A stretch of DNA of 64,000 nt from Cutaneotrichosporon cavernicola (GCF_030864355.1 NC_083395.1:2232001-2296000); one strand, 5' to 3'. Shown: positions 22,129-33,977, counted from the stretch's first letter. The notes: generated by a model from the sequence alone, not told the origin. Numbers and translations are program-made.

Positions 22129-22672
22129 TCAGATATTTACAAGCGTGATTTGTGGTCTCTCACGTGAGGGGGTGACTGGTAGCGTGTCGGTTTGGTAGGG
22201 ACGAACGCAGAGGCTTGCTCCGAGATCGATGAAGACGTTGGACAGCCGAGCTTGAGGTTCGGCAATCATTTGTTCGTCGGGGAGCGGGAAGATGAAGACT
22301 GACTCTCCCTCGCCCCAGATAATCGGTGAGCCAACCCACTGAATCGAGAATGGACTCGGGAACATGATCCGCCAGCCACGACGGCGAAAGTTGGTATCCA
22401 GTTGGTCAAACACGTGCCTGCAAACGTAGACGTTCAAGGTAGGAATAATTCGTGTACACCAGAGCCACTGATGCAGATGGAGGTAGTGGCGGATGGTTGA
22501 TAGCCTGTCGAGATGTTTGAAAACTGGGACGACATCTCGAAACCTCGAGGCATTGAATCGCAAGTCCAAGCCCCTCACGTGGCGGCCAAGTTTCGCCCAG
22601 AGGAAGGCCTTTGTTCCGAGCAACGCCAGGAGCACGGACGGTTCGCTGGCGGTGACGTCGAGGTCGAGAATG
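22129..22672 (-). pseudogene. degenerate or incompletely resolved open frame, unknown protein
   Basis: On the minus strand an open frame of about 180 codons ends with TGA at 22129. It looks protein-like: HILDLDVTASEPSVLLALLG at its beginning, then basic and aromatic stretches such as LRFNASRFRDVVPVFKHLDR and a conserved-looking WGEGESVFIFPLPDEQ. It has no Met near the beginning and an in-frame TAG just before CACATTCTC (22670). It could be a last exon whose acceptor is that CTAG, but no convincing first exon was found. The beginning resembles the short helix opening of F-box-like fungal proteins, a weak impression only. I call it a fragment or decayed gene. Confidence 0.3.
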
Positions 22673-23087
22673 TGCTAGTACGCCCCTGGATCGATTATGT
22701 CATGCGTGGGCGGCGATCCTGAGGTGAGGAAGAGTCGACGGGCAGCGGAGATAGGCCAAATGGGGTGAAAAAAAGAGGCTGTGATATCGTGGAGGGTGGG
22801 AGAGGGTAGACGTGACTGTAGATGTGAATCGCGAGAAATCATGGGGGTTATGGAACAAAATGATGTTGTCATGACATGGCATGCGGCCGCTTGTAATCAT
22901 CATAATACGATGAGCGCAGTGGTGGATTCTCACACCACAAGGCGACTTCCTCCACTCAATCATCACAATGTCATCTCGAGCACCAGTCTTTTCCTCGTCA
23001 ACATAGTTATACCGCAAGGCCGGTCCTTCGCACACCGCCCGTCAGTCCATGGTCACGATGTAAACAATGCATGTGATACAACTCAGG
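22673..23087. other. unresolved stretch between fragment and small membrane-protein gene
   Basis: A minus-strand stretch at about 22900-23000 reads like coding sequence (TGARDDIVMIEWRKSPCGV after a possible AAG acceptor) and could be a further exon of the gene to its right. The rest is A/T-richer and shows nothing recognisable. Confidence 0.3.
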
Positions 23088-24024
23088 TTATGCCGGATTC
23101 GGACTCTTGTCACTCACAACACACTCCATAACCCCAAGCATGACCTCTGGAACATCAGCCTCTTCTGGATCCACAGGCGTCCACCGCGCCCCGGCCTCGC
23201 ACGGCATGGCGATGACTACGCCAACGCGCAGAGCCGTTCCTGGATCTGGTACCTCGCCAACGATGGGCTTCTGCATCGTGACGGGTGTCTCCGTCGATGG
23301 ATCACGCACACGCGGCGGGTCGCGCGAGCGCCGTGGAATCATGTCACGGAATGTATCACGGAGCTCTGCAGTCACGGTCGATAACTGGGGAATCTCCACA
23401 GGTGGTGGCGTCCTTGTTGCCGAATGGGGTTCTGGTTCGGGGTCTGGCACGGACACGATCGCCATGGGCTGCCGTTAGTGGGCTGCCGTTTCATCACTTA
23501 CGACAACGTCCTGCCATGTATCTTCAACCCAACCGTCTTCCCCTTTCCCGCCCTTCTCGACGTCCCAATCTGTGCGGCGGATCTCGTTCTCCCACATAAG
23601 CGGCATGGGCCCGAGCTCGGCAACCTTCTTCGGCCCTGGCGGGTAACGGGAGATGAACGGGCTGCGAAAGTTTGGCGGCGGTTCGCCGCGCGCCATTGCC
23701 TCTACCACCTGGCGATGGAAGCGTCGACGGACATGGATCGCCCGCCAGAGGAGGCCAATCGCGACGATGCTCAGAAGACAAACCGTCGCGAGGAAGGTGA
23801 ATAAGTACATCTGCGTTCTGGGGTTAATGGCGCACCAAAGGAGGGAATGGAAAGAGGCCGGTGACTCACGATGTGCCCCTGTTGGTGTCGGGGGTTGGTG
23901 GGCCGTTGCCACCGCTGAGGGGCGGTCGGCTTGGGGTCGGCCGCACGCTCGACACACTGATAAAGCCATCGTCGGTGCGCGACGGCGCTGATGTATCCTG
24001 CACGGGGAACACCAAGGAGTTCAT
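23088..24024 (-). CDS. hypothetical single-pass membrane protein
   Basis: Three exons (24024-23870, 23817-23502, 23468-23088) close in frame to 283 residues. Residues 1-52 are Ser/Pro-rich. A strong membrane helix follows (YLFTFLATVCLLSIVAIGLL, about 55-75), then a basic stretch (WRAIHVRRRFHRQ) that suggests the C-terminal part is cytoplasmic. The tail carries a conserved-looking ISRYPPGPKKVAELGPMPLM, then Pro-rich and acidic sequence. I do not recognise a family with known function; the layout resembles uncharacterised membrane proteins of Tremellomycetes. The C-terminus is uncertain: a good donor (GTGAGTGACAAG, about 23122) precedes the stop by only ten codons, so a further exon in 22.9-23.0 kb is possible. 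An alternative start is at 24138. Confidence 0.55.
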
Positions 24025-24992
24025 TACGGCGAGTACGACTTGGAACGATTGAGGTGATGAGAGCGGTGCGGAGGCGACTGGTAGGCCTTGAGGAAGGTGA
24101 TGGGGTACCGGTACGGTGGCCGGGTTTGGATGAATCAATCGACTGCGGCGGACGGCGCCCGGCCCGGCGCCACAGGTGGAGCTTGGCTCGGCTTGCCTGA
24201 AAGGGTTGGCTAGTATTCAGCTATGAGTCGGAAGTGCAAGCTGGACAATATGCACTGGAGTGAGTTGGCGATGTGTAGATGTCTAGTGTGTTGTTGAGCC
24301 GACTCATGTCTGCGGTCTGCGACAGGTGAGTGTGGACGGGAATGCGTGGGCCGCATGGGTCGTGCCATTGCTTGGGATGATCCGCGGCGGCAACTCCCAT
24401 TACAATACATGACGCCTCAAAATGCGGCGCAGGCCGAGACCTTTCAAGGCAGTGAGTATCCCTTTTCCCATGTGGAACCAAAGGTTCAGATCGTTCAGAA
24501 CTGGTGCGTGTGGTGCAGAGCAGACTAACCAAATGCACGCGGACCAGGCGGGGCCGGATATCTCAAGCCGAAGAGCCTGCCATGATGGCGGCAAGTTGGG
24601 AAATCGTACGCTCAAGAACCATAAGACCATAGAATTCAGAAGCCGGATCTTGGAACTGACCATCACCCTCATCGGTAATGTTCGTGCCCACCGGCCCACT
24701 TCGGGTCTCACCTGGCAATAATATGCATGTTCCCTATACGGTCTGGCATCACTCACTGTTGCTTTGGCCATGATCATCAAGCAGGACCCCAGATTCACCA
24801 TGCACCATGCAGCCAGCGCCACCGGTGGCTTCCAATGTCGATTAACGATCGATCAAATCCGGCTTGATTGCCAGTTACATCATCCCGCTCTACATCCAAC
24901 CACGTGGACGGAGTTGACTGATCTCCGTGGCCTTTACGCTGAACTGAACAAGAAGTGTCGCGAGCCGAACTTTCTCTCCTCTGACAACAAAC
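24025..24992. other. divergent intergenic region before NUC1
   Basis: 968 bases between the divergent starts of the membrane-protein gene and NUC1. The open frames present (for example 24400-24822 on the minus strand) are rich in Met, Trp and Cys without motif or codon bias and are rejected. No regulatory motif stands out. Confidence 0.45.
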
Positions 24993-26379
24993 ATGCCCAC
25001 GCTCGGCCCCTCGCTGCTCTTTGCAGCCGGCCTCACCCTCGGCATTGCCGGCGGGTACTTTGGGGGTCGCGACAAGAAGGTCGCCCCTGCCTACCCGGTC
25101 GGAACGCCACTCCCAGCACCTCCCGAGGGCGGACAGGAGTTGCAGCGCCTGCCTATCCCGACGTCCGCTGGGCCGGTTGTGTTGGCGGGTGGATACCCTG
25201 GTATGTTCTGAATGTGGTGAATCTGACGCAAGGCCCTACGTTCGATGTGATCCGTCGACACGCGTACATTACCGCGTACGACCGCCGTATGCGCCACCCG
25301 GCATGGGTATGTCCTTCCCTCCTCTCCTTCCCTCTAACCCCCAAAACGAGATACTAACACTAGACCGCCGAGCATCTCACCGCCGAGTCGCTTCGCCGCA
25401 CGCCGTCTGGGAACGGCACCAAGCCGGTCCCTCTGGACCAGGCCCGGGCGGCCGACACCGTCCCGGAAAAGGTTGATCGCTCCAAGAGCACGTTCCAGGA
25501 GGACGAGAACATCCCCGAGCTCTTCCGCTCCAAGCTCTCTGACTGTGAGCTTAGAAAGGCTTGTGATTATCTGACAGGCAGACTTCCGCAGCGGCTACGA
25601 CCGCGGTCACATGTGTGTCCAGCTGTTGCAAGCTCGGAATGAGCTGACCCCAGGGTGCCCGCGGCCGATGCCAAGATCTCGCAGACGGCCATGAACGAGA
25701 CGTTCTTCCTGACCAACATTGCGCCGCAGGTTGGCGAGGGATTCAACCGCCACTGTGAGTGCGCGCCACAGCTCTGCTGACGGCAGACTGGGCCTACGTC
25801 GAGGACTTCTGCCGCCGCCTGACCACCAACTTTGAGGACGTCTACGTGTTTACGTGAGCTATTATATGCGCGCCCCTAGCTCACGACAGCATCCCGCTCT
25901 ACCTTCCCACCCGTGGCGCCGACGGCAAGTGGCGTGTGGTGAGTTGATCTTCGCCTGCTGCTACCAGCTCACACAGACCTATGAGGTGATTGGCGAGACG
26001 CCCTCCGTTTCCGTCCCAACGCACTTCGCCAAGGTTGTCCTCGCGTCGCGCCCCGACTTCGGGTTCCCCCAGAAGCCCAACGCGTCGAACAAGGAGGTTA
26101 CCTCTCCCAGCACCGTCAAGGAGCTCGCGATGGGCGCGTTCATCCTCCCGAACAAGGAGATCCCGGACCAGGCCGATCTCCGAACCTTTATCGCGCCTGG
26201 TGAGTTGGAGTCTGATTTCGCTAACTCGCTCAGTTGAGACTGTTGAGCGCGCGGCCGGTCTCCAGCTCTTCAACGAGGACCTCAAGGAAAAGTCGCGCCA
26301 GCTTTGTGCGGTCACTCAGTGCTCGGTCGTCGTGCGCCGCTTCGACGACACGCGCAAGGAGTTTGCTAAGAAGAAGTAG
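24993..26379 (+). CDS. NUC1: mitochondrial DNA/RNA non-specific endonuclease (EndoG type)
   Basis: Nine exons (24993-25200, 25233-25306, 25364-25544, 25582-25612, 25654-25754, 25787-25853, 25890-25938, 25977-26199, 26234-26379) give 359 residues. Residues 7-25 (LLFAAGLTLGIAGGYFGG) form a hydrophobic N-terminal anchor suited to the mitochondrial inner membrane. The nuclease core has the catalytic motif DRGH at 161-164 (in SGYDRGHMVPAADAK; His164 is the general base) and the metal-binding Asn in LTNIAPQVGEGFNRHYW. Family members degrade mitochondrial DNA and RNA, act in recombination and cell death, and need divalent metal. The length is slightly above yeast Nuc1 (329). Eight small introns of 32-57 nt interrupt the gene, one of them cutting the catalytic motif's codon 165. 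Confidence 0.95.
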
Positions 26380-26619
26380 CTCCGTATCTAGTCGTCTAAC
26401 GTCTGGCTCATTTGCCCATCTGTCGAGCATCACATGCATGTAGCATTGCACAATCTAATGTAGTCTGAAGTGTAAGCCGGAATAGCCGCATTTGTTGGGT
26501 CCTTGCGTCATTCTAGCGTTGTGCCTGAGCCACACAACGAATGTCTTGGCCCTCTGCCAACATGTCAAACTCGCATCTTGGTCTAGTCAATCGTTCAATC
26601 GTCCACACCACCGTTTCCA

Positions 26620-28138
26620 ATGGCTCCCTTCCTCTTTCCATATCCAACGACGGGGTCGGTGACCTTCTCTACCGTCCTACTTGACAGGGGATTGGCATAC
26701 ACGCTCGAGTTGGCTGACGCAACGGTCGCACGCACCAAGCTCCAGCTCGTCCTCAAAGCGGCTGCCGCTGGGGATCAAGGCACGTCGGCGCTCGCCATCC
26801 TCGAGGCAGTGCAGGTCTACCTTCCCCATCTGCGTGGTATCATCGCATGTCTCGACACCGATGACCTCTTATTCAAGGGTGACCCCGTCTTCCCCTGGGC
26901 GTCGAGTCTGACGCGATATACAGCCTCCGCCCCTCTCCTTCCCTTCCCCTCGATCCACGCCGAGCACCACTTCGTACTCCTAGTCTACACCATCGCACTG
27001 TGTAACTATGCAGCGAGCATCCTCTCCTCGCTCCCGATATTCGAGTCGACCGGGCGCGGCGTGCCTGCCCTCAGCACCGAGGACGAGAAGAAGACGACAG
27101 CCGCGCTCTCCCGCGCTGTCGACCTTCTCTCGCAGGCCTCGGGCGTGGCAGATTGGGCTGCGACAAACGTGGCCCCTCAGCTCGAGGAGGGCCGCAGGGC
27201 CACCGGTGGCCGCGTGGGAAAGGGCTACAAGTGGCCGGTCGAGACAGGGCCTGAGGGTTTCCGCGGCCTCTCAATGTAAGTCTCCCCACTACAAAGCTGA
27301 CGGCAGGATCCTCCTCGCTGACGCGCACGTCACGGCAATCCGCAAGCTCCTCCTCCCCGTGCTGGGACACGCGCTCTTTGCTCCCCCAGGCCCGCCCCTC
27401 CCACCCAAGCACGCCTCCCCCAGTCTCCTGGGCAAACTCTACCTCCACGTCGCGAGCCTGTACTCTCAAGCCTCGGCACTGTTTGCGGTACACGACGTGC
27501 CAGCCGTCAAGGCAAAACTCTTCGCACGCGACCGCCTCCCCAACGACCCTGACGCGGCAGAGAGCGACATCATCCCCGACCTCAAGCGCTACCTGCGGAA
27601 GGAGGCGCTCTTGTCTTCAGCGCTGGCGTATAAGTGGTTGGGAGTCGATGTGGGGGAAAACGGCAAGGGCAACTGCGTCGGAGAGGCGATTGCGTGGATC
27701 TCGGAGGCAAGGGAACGCCTGGCCCAGCTCGAGGACGGCAAGGTCGAGGCCAAGTTGAAGGGTCTTAGTATTGGCCGTAGCGCCGAGCGCAGGAAAGAGG
27801 CTCGCAAGATGCGGCAGGGAAGGATCGAGCGCGAGACTGCAGATGCGGACGCGTGGATCAGCTCGTACAAGAAGATGAACGATACGGTAGGTCGCGGAGT
27901 GCGCTTGCGTGGCGACAGCGCTGGACTCAACTGATAGCAGGTCGCGTTCCAGCCCATCCCACCGGCCACGAGCCTCGTCGCACCTCCCGGCCGACCCATC
28001 TTCACAGCTAAGGCGTTCTCACCACCCGACGCCAAGCTCACCCCGCTCGTCCGGGACGAGGGTTCCGACCCAGAACGGCGAGACGACCCGTCCTCTCCTC
28101 GCGAGGCGGAGTACGCGGGCAAGGGAAATTACTTCTAG
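26620..28138 (+). CDS. palC: BRO1-domain protein, pH-response regulator palC
   Basis: Three exons (26620-27275, 27307-27886, 27941-28138) give 477 residues. The N-terminal three quarters are an alpha-helical BRO1-like domain with the features I associate with PalC: an opening [15 protein letters not shown], a middle [20 protein letters not shown], and after the last intron [20 protein letters not shown], the conserved end segment. PalC links the plasma-membrane pH sensor complex to ESCRT-III (Vps32) in activation of the Rim101/PacC pathway at alkaline pH. The tail is short and charged, ending GKGNYF. The gene lies 240 bp after NUC1 in the same direction and converges with tRNase Z. The assignment rests on overall pattern; another BRO1 protein is the only realistic alternative. 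Confidence 0.82.
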
Positions 28139-28513
28139 CATGTGCGAACGGTCGCCAGCTAGCGAGTTCACGAGCACGCGAGGGGCGACGTGAGGGAGTA
28201 ATTGGTGTGATGGGGAAGTGAGAGAGAGGGAGAAGGCGCATGAGGGCCGCTCGAGGCTGGGTGATGTCAGAAGTGTGGAGAGGATTTGGAGCGGACAAGA
28301 GATCCTGCTGGCGGACGCGTGGTGCAATTTGACTACTGTGCTTATGGTCTGAGGCGCTTCTTCACGACAGCGTGACTTCCTTGGTGTACTTGCCCAACAG
28401 CGGCTCTATCAAGTTCGCTGAGTCTGCTCCCTCAACGCGAGTGAACAGGATGCCCGCCGATGAATGGATGTTTGTACATGTTTCTACTCCATACTTTTAC
28501 TCCGGTTATAATT
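28139..28513. other. convergent 3' flanks of palC and tRNase Z
   Basis: 375 bases between two facing stop codons. A minus-strand open frame (28019-28327) partly antisense to palC is Ser/Pro-rich and has no support. Terminators of both genes must lie here. Confidence 0.45.
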
Positions 28514-30504
28514 CTACCCCGTGCCGTCTAACCTGACGTCCTTGGGCACAACGTCGTGCATCCTGTTCCCCATCGCTGGCGGAGGATCGACGCCAATCCA
28601 ATGCCACTCCCCGCCCTCGCCGACCCACGCGCCTCCGTCACACGACCAGCTCCTCATGACGCTAACAGAGTCCTCGCGTGCTCCGCGCATCGCTTCGACC
28701 TCGCTCTCGCTCAGTTCATGGCTGGGCACACGAAGCACCATAAAGTCGCGCGCAGCGACTGCGAGCTTGATGAGGTGCGGCTCGGGGCCCTGTAGCGCGT
28801 GATCGTGGCAGTTCGGGCCGTTCCAGATTGCGCTGATCTGGTTGACGAGACTCTGGATGATGACGCGCAGGTGAAGTTCCGAGGTGTTGAGCGGCAACGC
28901 CTTGACACCCACAAACTCGGCCGCAGGTACGGGATAGGGGTACGGGCTCATTGGCCCCAACAGCGCGGGGAAGGGCTCGTTTGTCGCGAAGCGCGGCGAG
29001 GGGAACATGGCAGAGAAGTGGTTGACTGCCACGCGGCGCGCATTGATGGCGTACGCAAACTCGCCGACCTCGTCAGGCGTGGCGTGGCCGCGCGAGCGCG
29101 CCTTGACGCGAGTCGCATCGCGCTTGTCGGCGAACGCCTCGACCGCCTTGACAGCCGAACTCGTTGTCTGGTGGTTGCCGTGGAAGATCCACGGCTCGCG
29201 CACAACGCCGCGATCTTTGGCTGCCTGGTCAAACTCCTTGCTCCGCTTCGCCTCTAAGCTCTGTTCTAGGCCGCTCGCGCGCACCGCGCGCCCACGGTCG
29301 CCCTTACCGACGCTCTCGGGAATTGCGGCATTTGTGCACTCATGCACGAGTAGAGATGCGTCATGGCACATACGTTGCAGCGCCTCGTTAGGTGTACCGC
29401 CTGCGCAGTCCCCGAAGATGACGAGCTTGCGCCCTGGCTCGCCTGTCGGTTCGGGAGGGTGTATCACCTCGCCAGAAGGCAGCGTCAGTGGTGGTGGTGG
29501 CGGGAGCGAGCTGAGATGGCTCAGAAGCGACAGCGGGTGCCGAACAGGTGGGTCCTGTGCCGCGAGCTCCTTTGCATTAGCTTGCAGGAGAGGGATCAAG
29601 CGTGCCGTGTCCAGAGGCTTGCGAGATGCTGGCTCCTGTAGGACATAGCCAATAGAGGGTACTGACGTCAGTGGTGCAAGTCGGGTTGGGCCACGCTCAC
29701 CTCGATGCACTAGGGGCCCAGCGCTGACCATCCAGCCCTTGGTGCCCTTGGTCGAGCGCTCGTCCACGATCATCTCCCAAACGCCCTCCTCGTTGGCGAG
29801 TACGTCGCGGCCCACCGCTTCGTTAACGTGCAGCTCCGACTCGGAGCACCCGGCGCCCTTCTCCGCGCCAGGCGGCACGAGCTCGTGCACGGCGTACGCG
29901 CCGGAGAGGGTGGCCTTCGTGAGGCGTAGCGTGGTGCGGATGAGCTCGCGCAGCCCAACCGGTCCGTAGATGTTGATATCCGCCTGCTATCAGATCACGT
30001 CTGCCCAAGTCAGCTCACCTTCTTGGCCGTCCCAGCCGCCCGCAGGCGCTCAAGCCCCGCCTCGGACTGCCCCACTCCACTCATAATGACCGCCATGATG
30101 GCCACGATACCCAGGACATGGTCTGCGTGCATGTGCGTCACGAAAAGGCGCGAGATGTTGACCATGCGCAGCGCGCTCTGATGCAGGCGGTTGTTGGTGC
30201 CATCAGCGGCGTCGAAGACTGGCATCAGCTGGGCTTTCCAAGGGGCGCACGCCAGGTGTTGTTCCCAAAGTCGACCGCGAGCGACGAGCATTGACGAGAC
30301 GATATGGGGCCTCCGCCTAGCGTCAGATTTCACAACAAGTGGCAGACGTACCACTACAAGTTCCCAGCTGCGGTCAGCTACCTCCCTTCACTGGACCAAA
30401 CACCAAAGTGGACTCACAAAGTGCACGGACACTGGGTGTGGCGCCTTCCTGGTTGCGACAGTTGGCGGTGTACAGCGCCCGCCGTTCTCCGCTACCTCAG
30501 ACAT
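28514..30504 (-). CDS. tRNase Z (tRNA 3'-processing endoribonuclease), ELAC-type
   Basis: Six exons (30504-30418, 30367-30352, 30316-30251, 30218-30019, 29983-29701, 29661-28514) give 599 residues. The N-terminus after splicing reads VHFLGTCSGGGPISSRQCSS, the typical beta-lactamase-fold opening. The zinc-binding histidine motif HMHADH is at 85-90 (THMHADHVLGI). Later come FGDCAGGTPNEA, LVHECTNA, GHATPDEVGEFA and VNHFSAMFP, which supply the remaining metal ligands. The enzyme removes 3' trailers from precursor tRNAs. It is a short-form enzyme in architecture, but insertions (about 240-300 and 330-390) and a C-terminal extension of about 110 residues make it long. Exon 2 is only 16 nt. No clear mitochondrial presequence is seen. 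The start lies 439 bp from the divergent NOP56 start. Confidence 0.92.
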
Positions 30505-30943
30505 TGTCAAGACGAGAAGTGGCGAATGATGAGAAAGGTGATGGTCATCACCAGAGTTGAAGTGAGGTCACGGTGAATGATAAAACGACGGCATTCGGCT
30601 GAGCCGACTCGTTTCCGACTTAGGCAGACTAACAGCAGTCTAAACAGTGTGACTGTGGGGTCTCCGACCCGATCTCCGAATGAATCCACGTGACTGTCGC
30701 ATGTCAATAATATTAATTTTGATGAATTATTTCTCTGGAATTTGTCCGGTTAGTGTTGAACATCCAAGAATTCTCGATCCCAAGGTTGCTCGCTCAAGTC
30801 GGCCTCGGAGGTAACCTGCAACATCCATCCTCCATCAACGACGCTGCTGGACTCTTGACCCTAAAACGAGTTAGCGACTCGGAACCCACTCGACCCGACC
30901 GTCCCCACTATCCCCACCCACCGACCACTTCGACACTCGCGCG
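30505..30943. promoter_or_regulatory. divergent promoter region between tRNase Z and NOP56
   Basis: 439 bases between divergent start codons. An A/T-rich core with AATAATATTAATTTTGATG lies near 30706-30724, a likely nucleosome-poor promoter element. The half next to NOP56 is C-rich (CCACCCACCGACC), typical of a leader. Confidence 0.5.
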
Positions 30944-32694
30944 ATGTCCGGCTCACTCACCCACATCCTCCTTGAGGGCGCCTCTGGCTATGCCATCTTC
31001 AACGTCAAGCTCCAGGAGGAGATTGCCGCGCGGTCCAAGCAGCTCCAGGACTCGATCAATGACTGGAACACGTTCAACCGCATGGTCGAGCTCGCCTCGT
31101 TCTTCCCCTTCACCAGCGCCGCGCAGGCGCTCGAGAACGCCAACGACGTTTCGGAGGGTGTGCTCAACCCCCACCTGAAGAGCCTCCTCGCCATGGTCAT
31201 CCCCAGCTCTGGCTCCAAGGGTAACAAATCCCAGGCTGGTGTGCTCCTCGGAGTCTCGGAGCGTGGCCTCGCCGGTGCGATCCAGGGTGAGACTGGCATC
31301 CTCTGCGACACCTCGGAGCGTGCTCTCGAGCTCATCCGTGGCGTCCGTCTCTACCAGGACAAGTTCCTCGCCAAGGAGGGTCTTGAGAAGGGTGACATTA
31401 CCCAGGCCCAGCTCGGTCTCGGCCACTCGTACTCGCGCGGCAAGGTCAAGGTGAGAACCCCATGTGGAGCTAGTGACTCACCCCCAAGTTCAACGTCAAC
31501 CGCTCGGACAACATGATCATCCAGGCCATCTCGCTCTCGGACCAGCTCGACAAGGACCTCAACACCTTCTCGATGCGTTGCCGCGAGTGGTACGGCTGGC
31601 ACTTCCCCGAGCTGTACAAGCTTGTCCCCGATGCGCACCAGTACGCCCAACTTGCCGTCCTCATCGGCGACCGCACTCAGCTTAACGAGGACAAGCTCGC
31701 CGACATGCAGGAGATCCTCGACGATGACGAGACCCGCGCCCGTAACGTCCTCGATGCGGCCCGCGCCTCCATGGGTTCGGACATTAACGAGATCGACCTC
31801 CTCAACATCTCCAACTTTGCCGAGCGTGTCGTCAAGCTCGCCGAGTACCGCAAGAGCCTGCGTCGCTACCTGGTCGAGAAGATGAGCATTGTCGCGCCCA
31901 ACCTGTCGGCTCTCCTCGGCGAGACCATTGCCGCTCGCCTCATCAGCCACGCCGGTTCGCTCACCAACCTCGCCAAGTACCCCGCCTCGACCGTGCAGAT
32001 TCTTGGCGCCGAGAAGGCCCTCTTCCGCGCTCTCAAGACCAAGGGCAACACCCCCAAGTACGGTCTCATCTACCACTCGAGCTTCATTTCCCGCGCTGGC
32101 TCCAAGTACAAGGGCCGCATCTCGCGTTTCCTCGCGAACAAGTGCTCGATCGCGTGCCGCATCGACTGCTTCTCCGACGTGCCGACCAACAAGTTCGGCG
32201 AGGCCCTGCGCGCGCAGGTTGAGGAGCGCCTTGCCTTCTTCGAGACCGGCGTTGCGCCTTCCAAGAACGCCGACGCTATGCAGAAGGCATTGAAGGCGAT
32301 TGCCGCCGACCTCGGTGATGACGAGGATGACGACGACGACGACGAGGGCGACGTCTCTGCCGCCGACATCGAGGCTGCCGCCAAGCAGGTCGAGAAGGAT
32401 CAGGTGTCTGCCGCCAAGGCCCGTGGACCAATGGACCCCGAGCTCGCCCAGCTGGCGTCGAGCGCTGCCGCGACCCCGTCCAAGAAGGAGAAGAAGGACA
32501 AGAAGGACAAGAAGGAGAAGCGCAAGCGCGACGAGGACGAGGACGAGGACGAGGGGCGGAGGAAAAAGGAGAAGAAGGAGAAGAAGGACAAGTCCGACAA
32601 GTCCGAGTCCAAGAAGGAGAAGAAGGACAAGTCTGACAAGAAGGACAAGAAGGAAAAGAAGGACAAGAAGGACAAGAAGAAGTCCAAGGACTAA
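30944..32694 (+). CDS. NOP56: box C/D snoRNP core protein Nop56
   Basis: Two exons (30944-31450, 31489-32694) give 570 residues. The N-terminal domain begins [20 protein letters not shown] and includes [19 protein letters not shown], which favours Nop56 over Nop58. The coiled-coil and Nop domain follow, with the RNA-binding signature [18 protein letters not shown] (about 370-390). The C-terminal 110 residues are a long KKE/KKD-type Lys/Asp/Glu tail (from about 445), normal for the family and nucleolar. Nop56 forms the 2'-O-methylation snoRNP with Nop1, Nop58 and Snu13. Its single intron (38 nt) ends in CCCCAAG, an unusual AAG acceptor. The start at 30944 gives the short N-terminus expected. 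Confidence 0.95.
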
Positions 32695-33744
32695 TTCCTC
32701 CTCTTTGCCTGATTCCGATGTTCGACTGGTCTCCTGGTGGGAGGGGGAGGGGGAATAGATCGCCCGAGTGGAGGCGCTCGGGCTGCGCATGCGCGCTGCT
32801 TGTCCACTGCTGTACTACTGGCTTCTTTATCTCATGCATTCGCATAGGACCGCGGGGTTGTGGTTAGGGTGGGTTGTGGGCGGTTGTTGGCTTCTCTGAC
32901 ATTGCATCGCGCTTGGGGCACTCGTACAAACTTTGTGAGCCGTTATTTGATGTGAGCAGCCATAGGAATTGCCGACGATTCGGACGCGGCTTCCTCCCAT
33001 TCAATCCGCGATGTACGCAGTGACACGGACAAACATCATAGGCTGCCGCATCGGCACACCGCTATTTTATCACCAGATCGCCTCATCTGGATCGCCGCAG
33101 AGTTAGGATGCCGTCAGCCCAAGTGTACATGTCTCAAGGAGCAATGTTGCGCCGGATGATATCTGGATCACATGAACATGGATCTCACGCGCCACCGCGC
33201 AGGATGTCGGAGCACAAGCTTGGGCCGTTGCCATCGTGGCAAGGCGGTGTCGGCGAATAGCGACCAGAGGTTATCTGTGCTTGAAAGCAACGTAGTGAGC
33301 GGTGAGCAGGATATGTACGCCATGCTCGATCGGCTCATGCACGCAATATGGATTGGCTGAGCTGCATATTCATCCAGTTGAATGTGCAGCTGCAATCGGT
33401 GACGTTTGCGACCTTTGGGGCTTTGGGGGGGTGGTGGAATCAGGGCTAGTGTGAGCATCGTTCATCAGAGATTCATGTGAGGGACGGATTGCGCGTCGCG
33501 TCACTTTGAAAAATGGATCAATCATGTGGTAGGTAGCCTCGCGCCCAACATTGCATGGGTTTGGGATATTGGGATCAGATCAATGAAAAAAACACGCCAA
33601 CCCTACCATTATCACAAAATCCAGGTAAATAAACAAAACAAACACCGCCACACGTCATTGTTAGTGGTATATTTGACCCCGCTCTTACCGTATGGCAGCA
33701 GTTTAGATTGAGGGAAGGACATGACTGGACTCGTGTCCTGCAGG

Positions 33745-33750
33745 ACGCGT
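33745..33750. promoter_or_regulatory. MluI cell-cycle box (ACGCGT), distal
   Basis: A perfect palindromic ACGCGT lies 305 bp upstream of the RNR start codon. In ascomycete yeasts such boxes bind MBF and drive G1/S expression of ribonucleotide reductase genes. Function in this organism is inferred. Confidence 0.5.
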
Positions 33751-33977
33751 CGTGATTTATAACAACTGACTGGACCCTCGCCCCCTCCCTCTCCTCCAGC
33801 CACCTTCCCTCATCCCTCACTTTTCCTCCTTCCACCACAACACTCCTCCAACAGATACCCAGCGAACCATCTGCTGATAAACGTCTTGCTACCACTCTTG
33901 CTCCTCTAGTCCCCTCCTAGTGAGTACGCGACCGAGAGCTCGAGAGAGACTCTCGCTTGCTCGCCACTTCAATACTG

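Noticed and set aside
24400..24822. 140-codon minus-strand open frame
   Set aside because: Composition (many Trp, Met, Cys), no motif, no continuing exon, and no codon bias like that of neighbouring genes.
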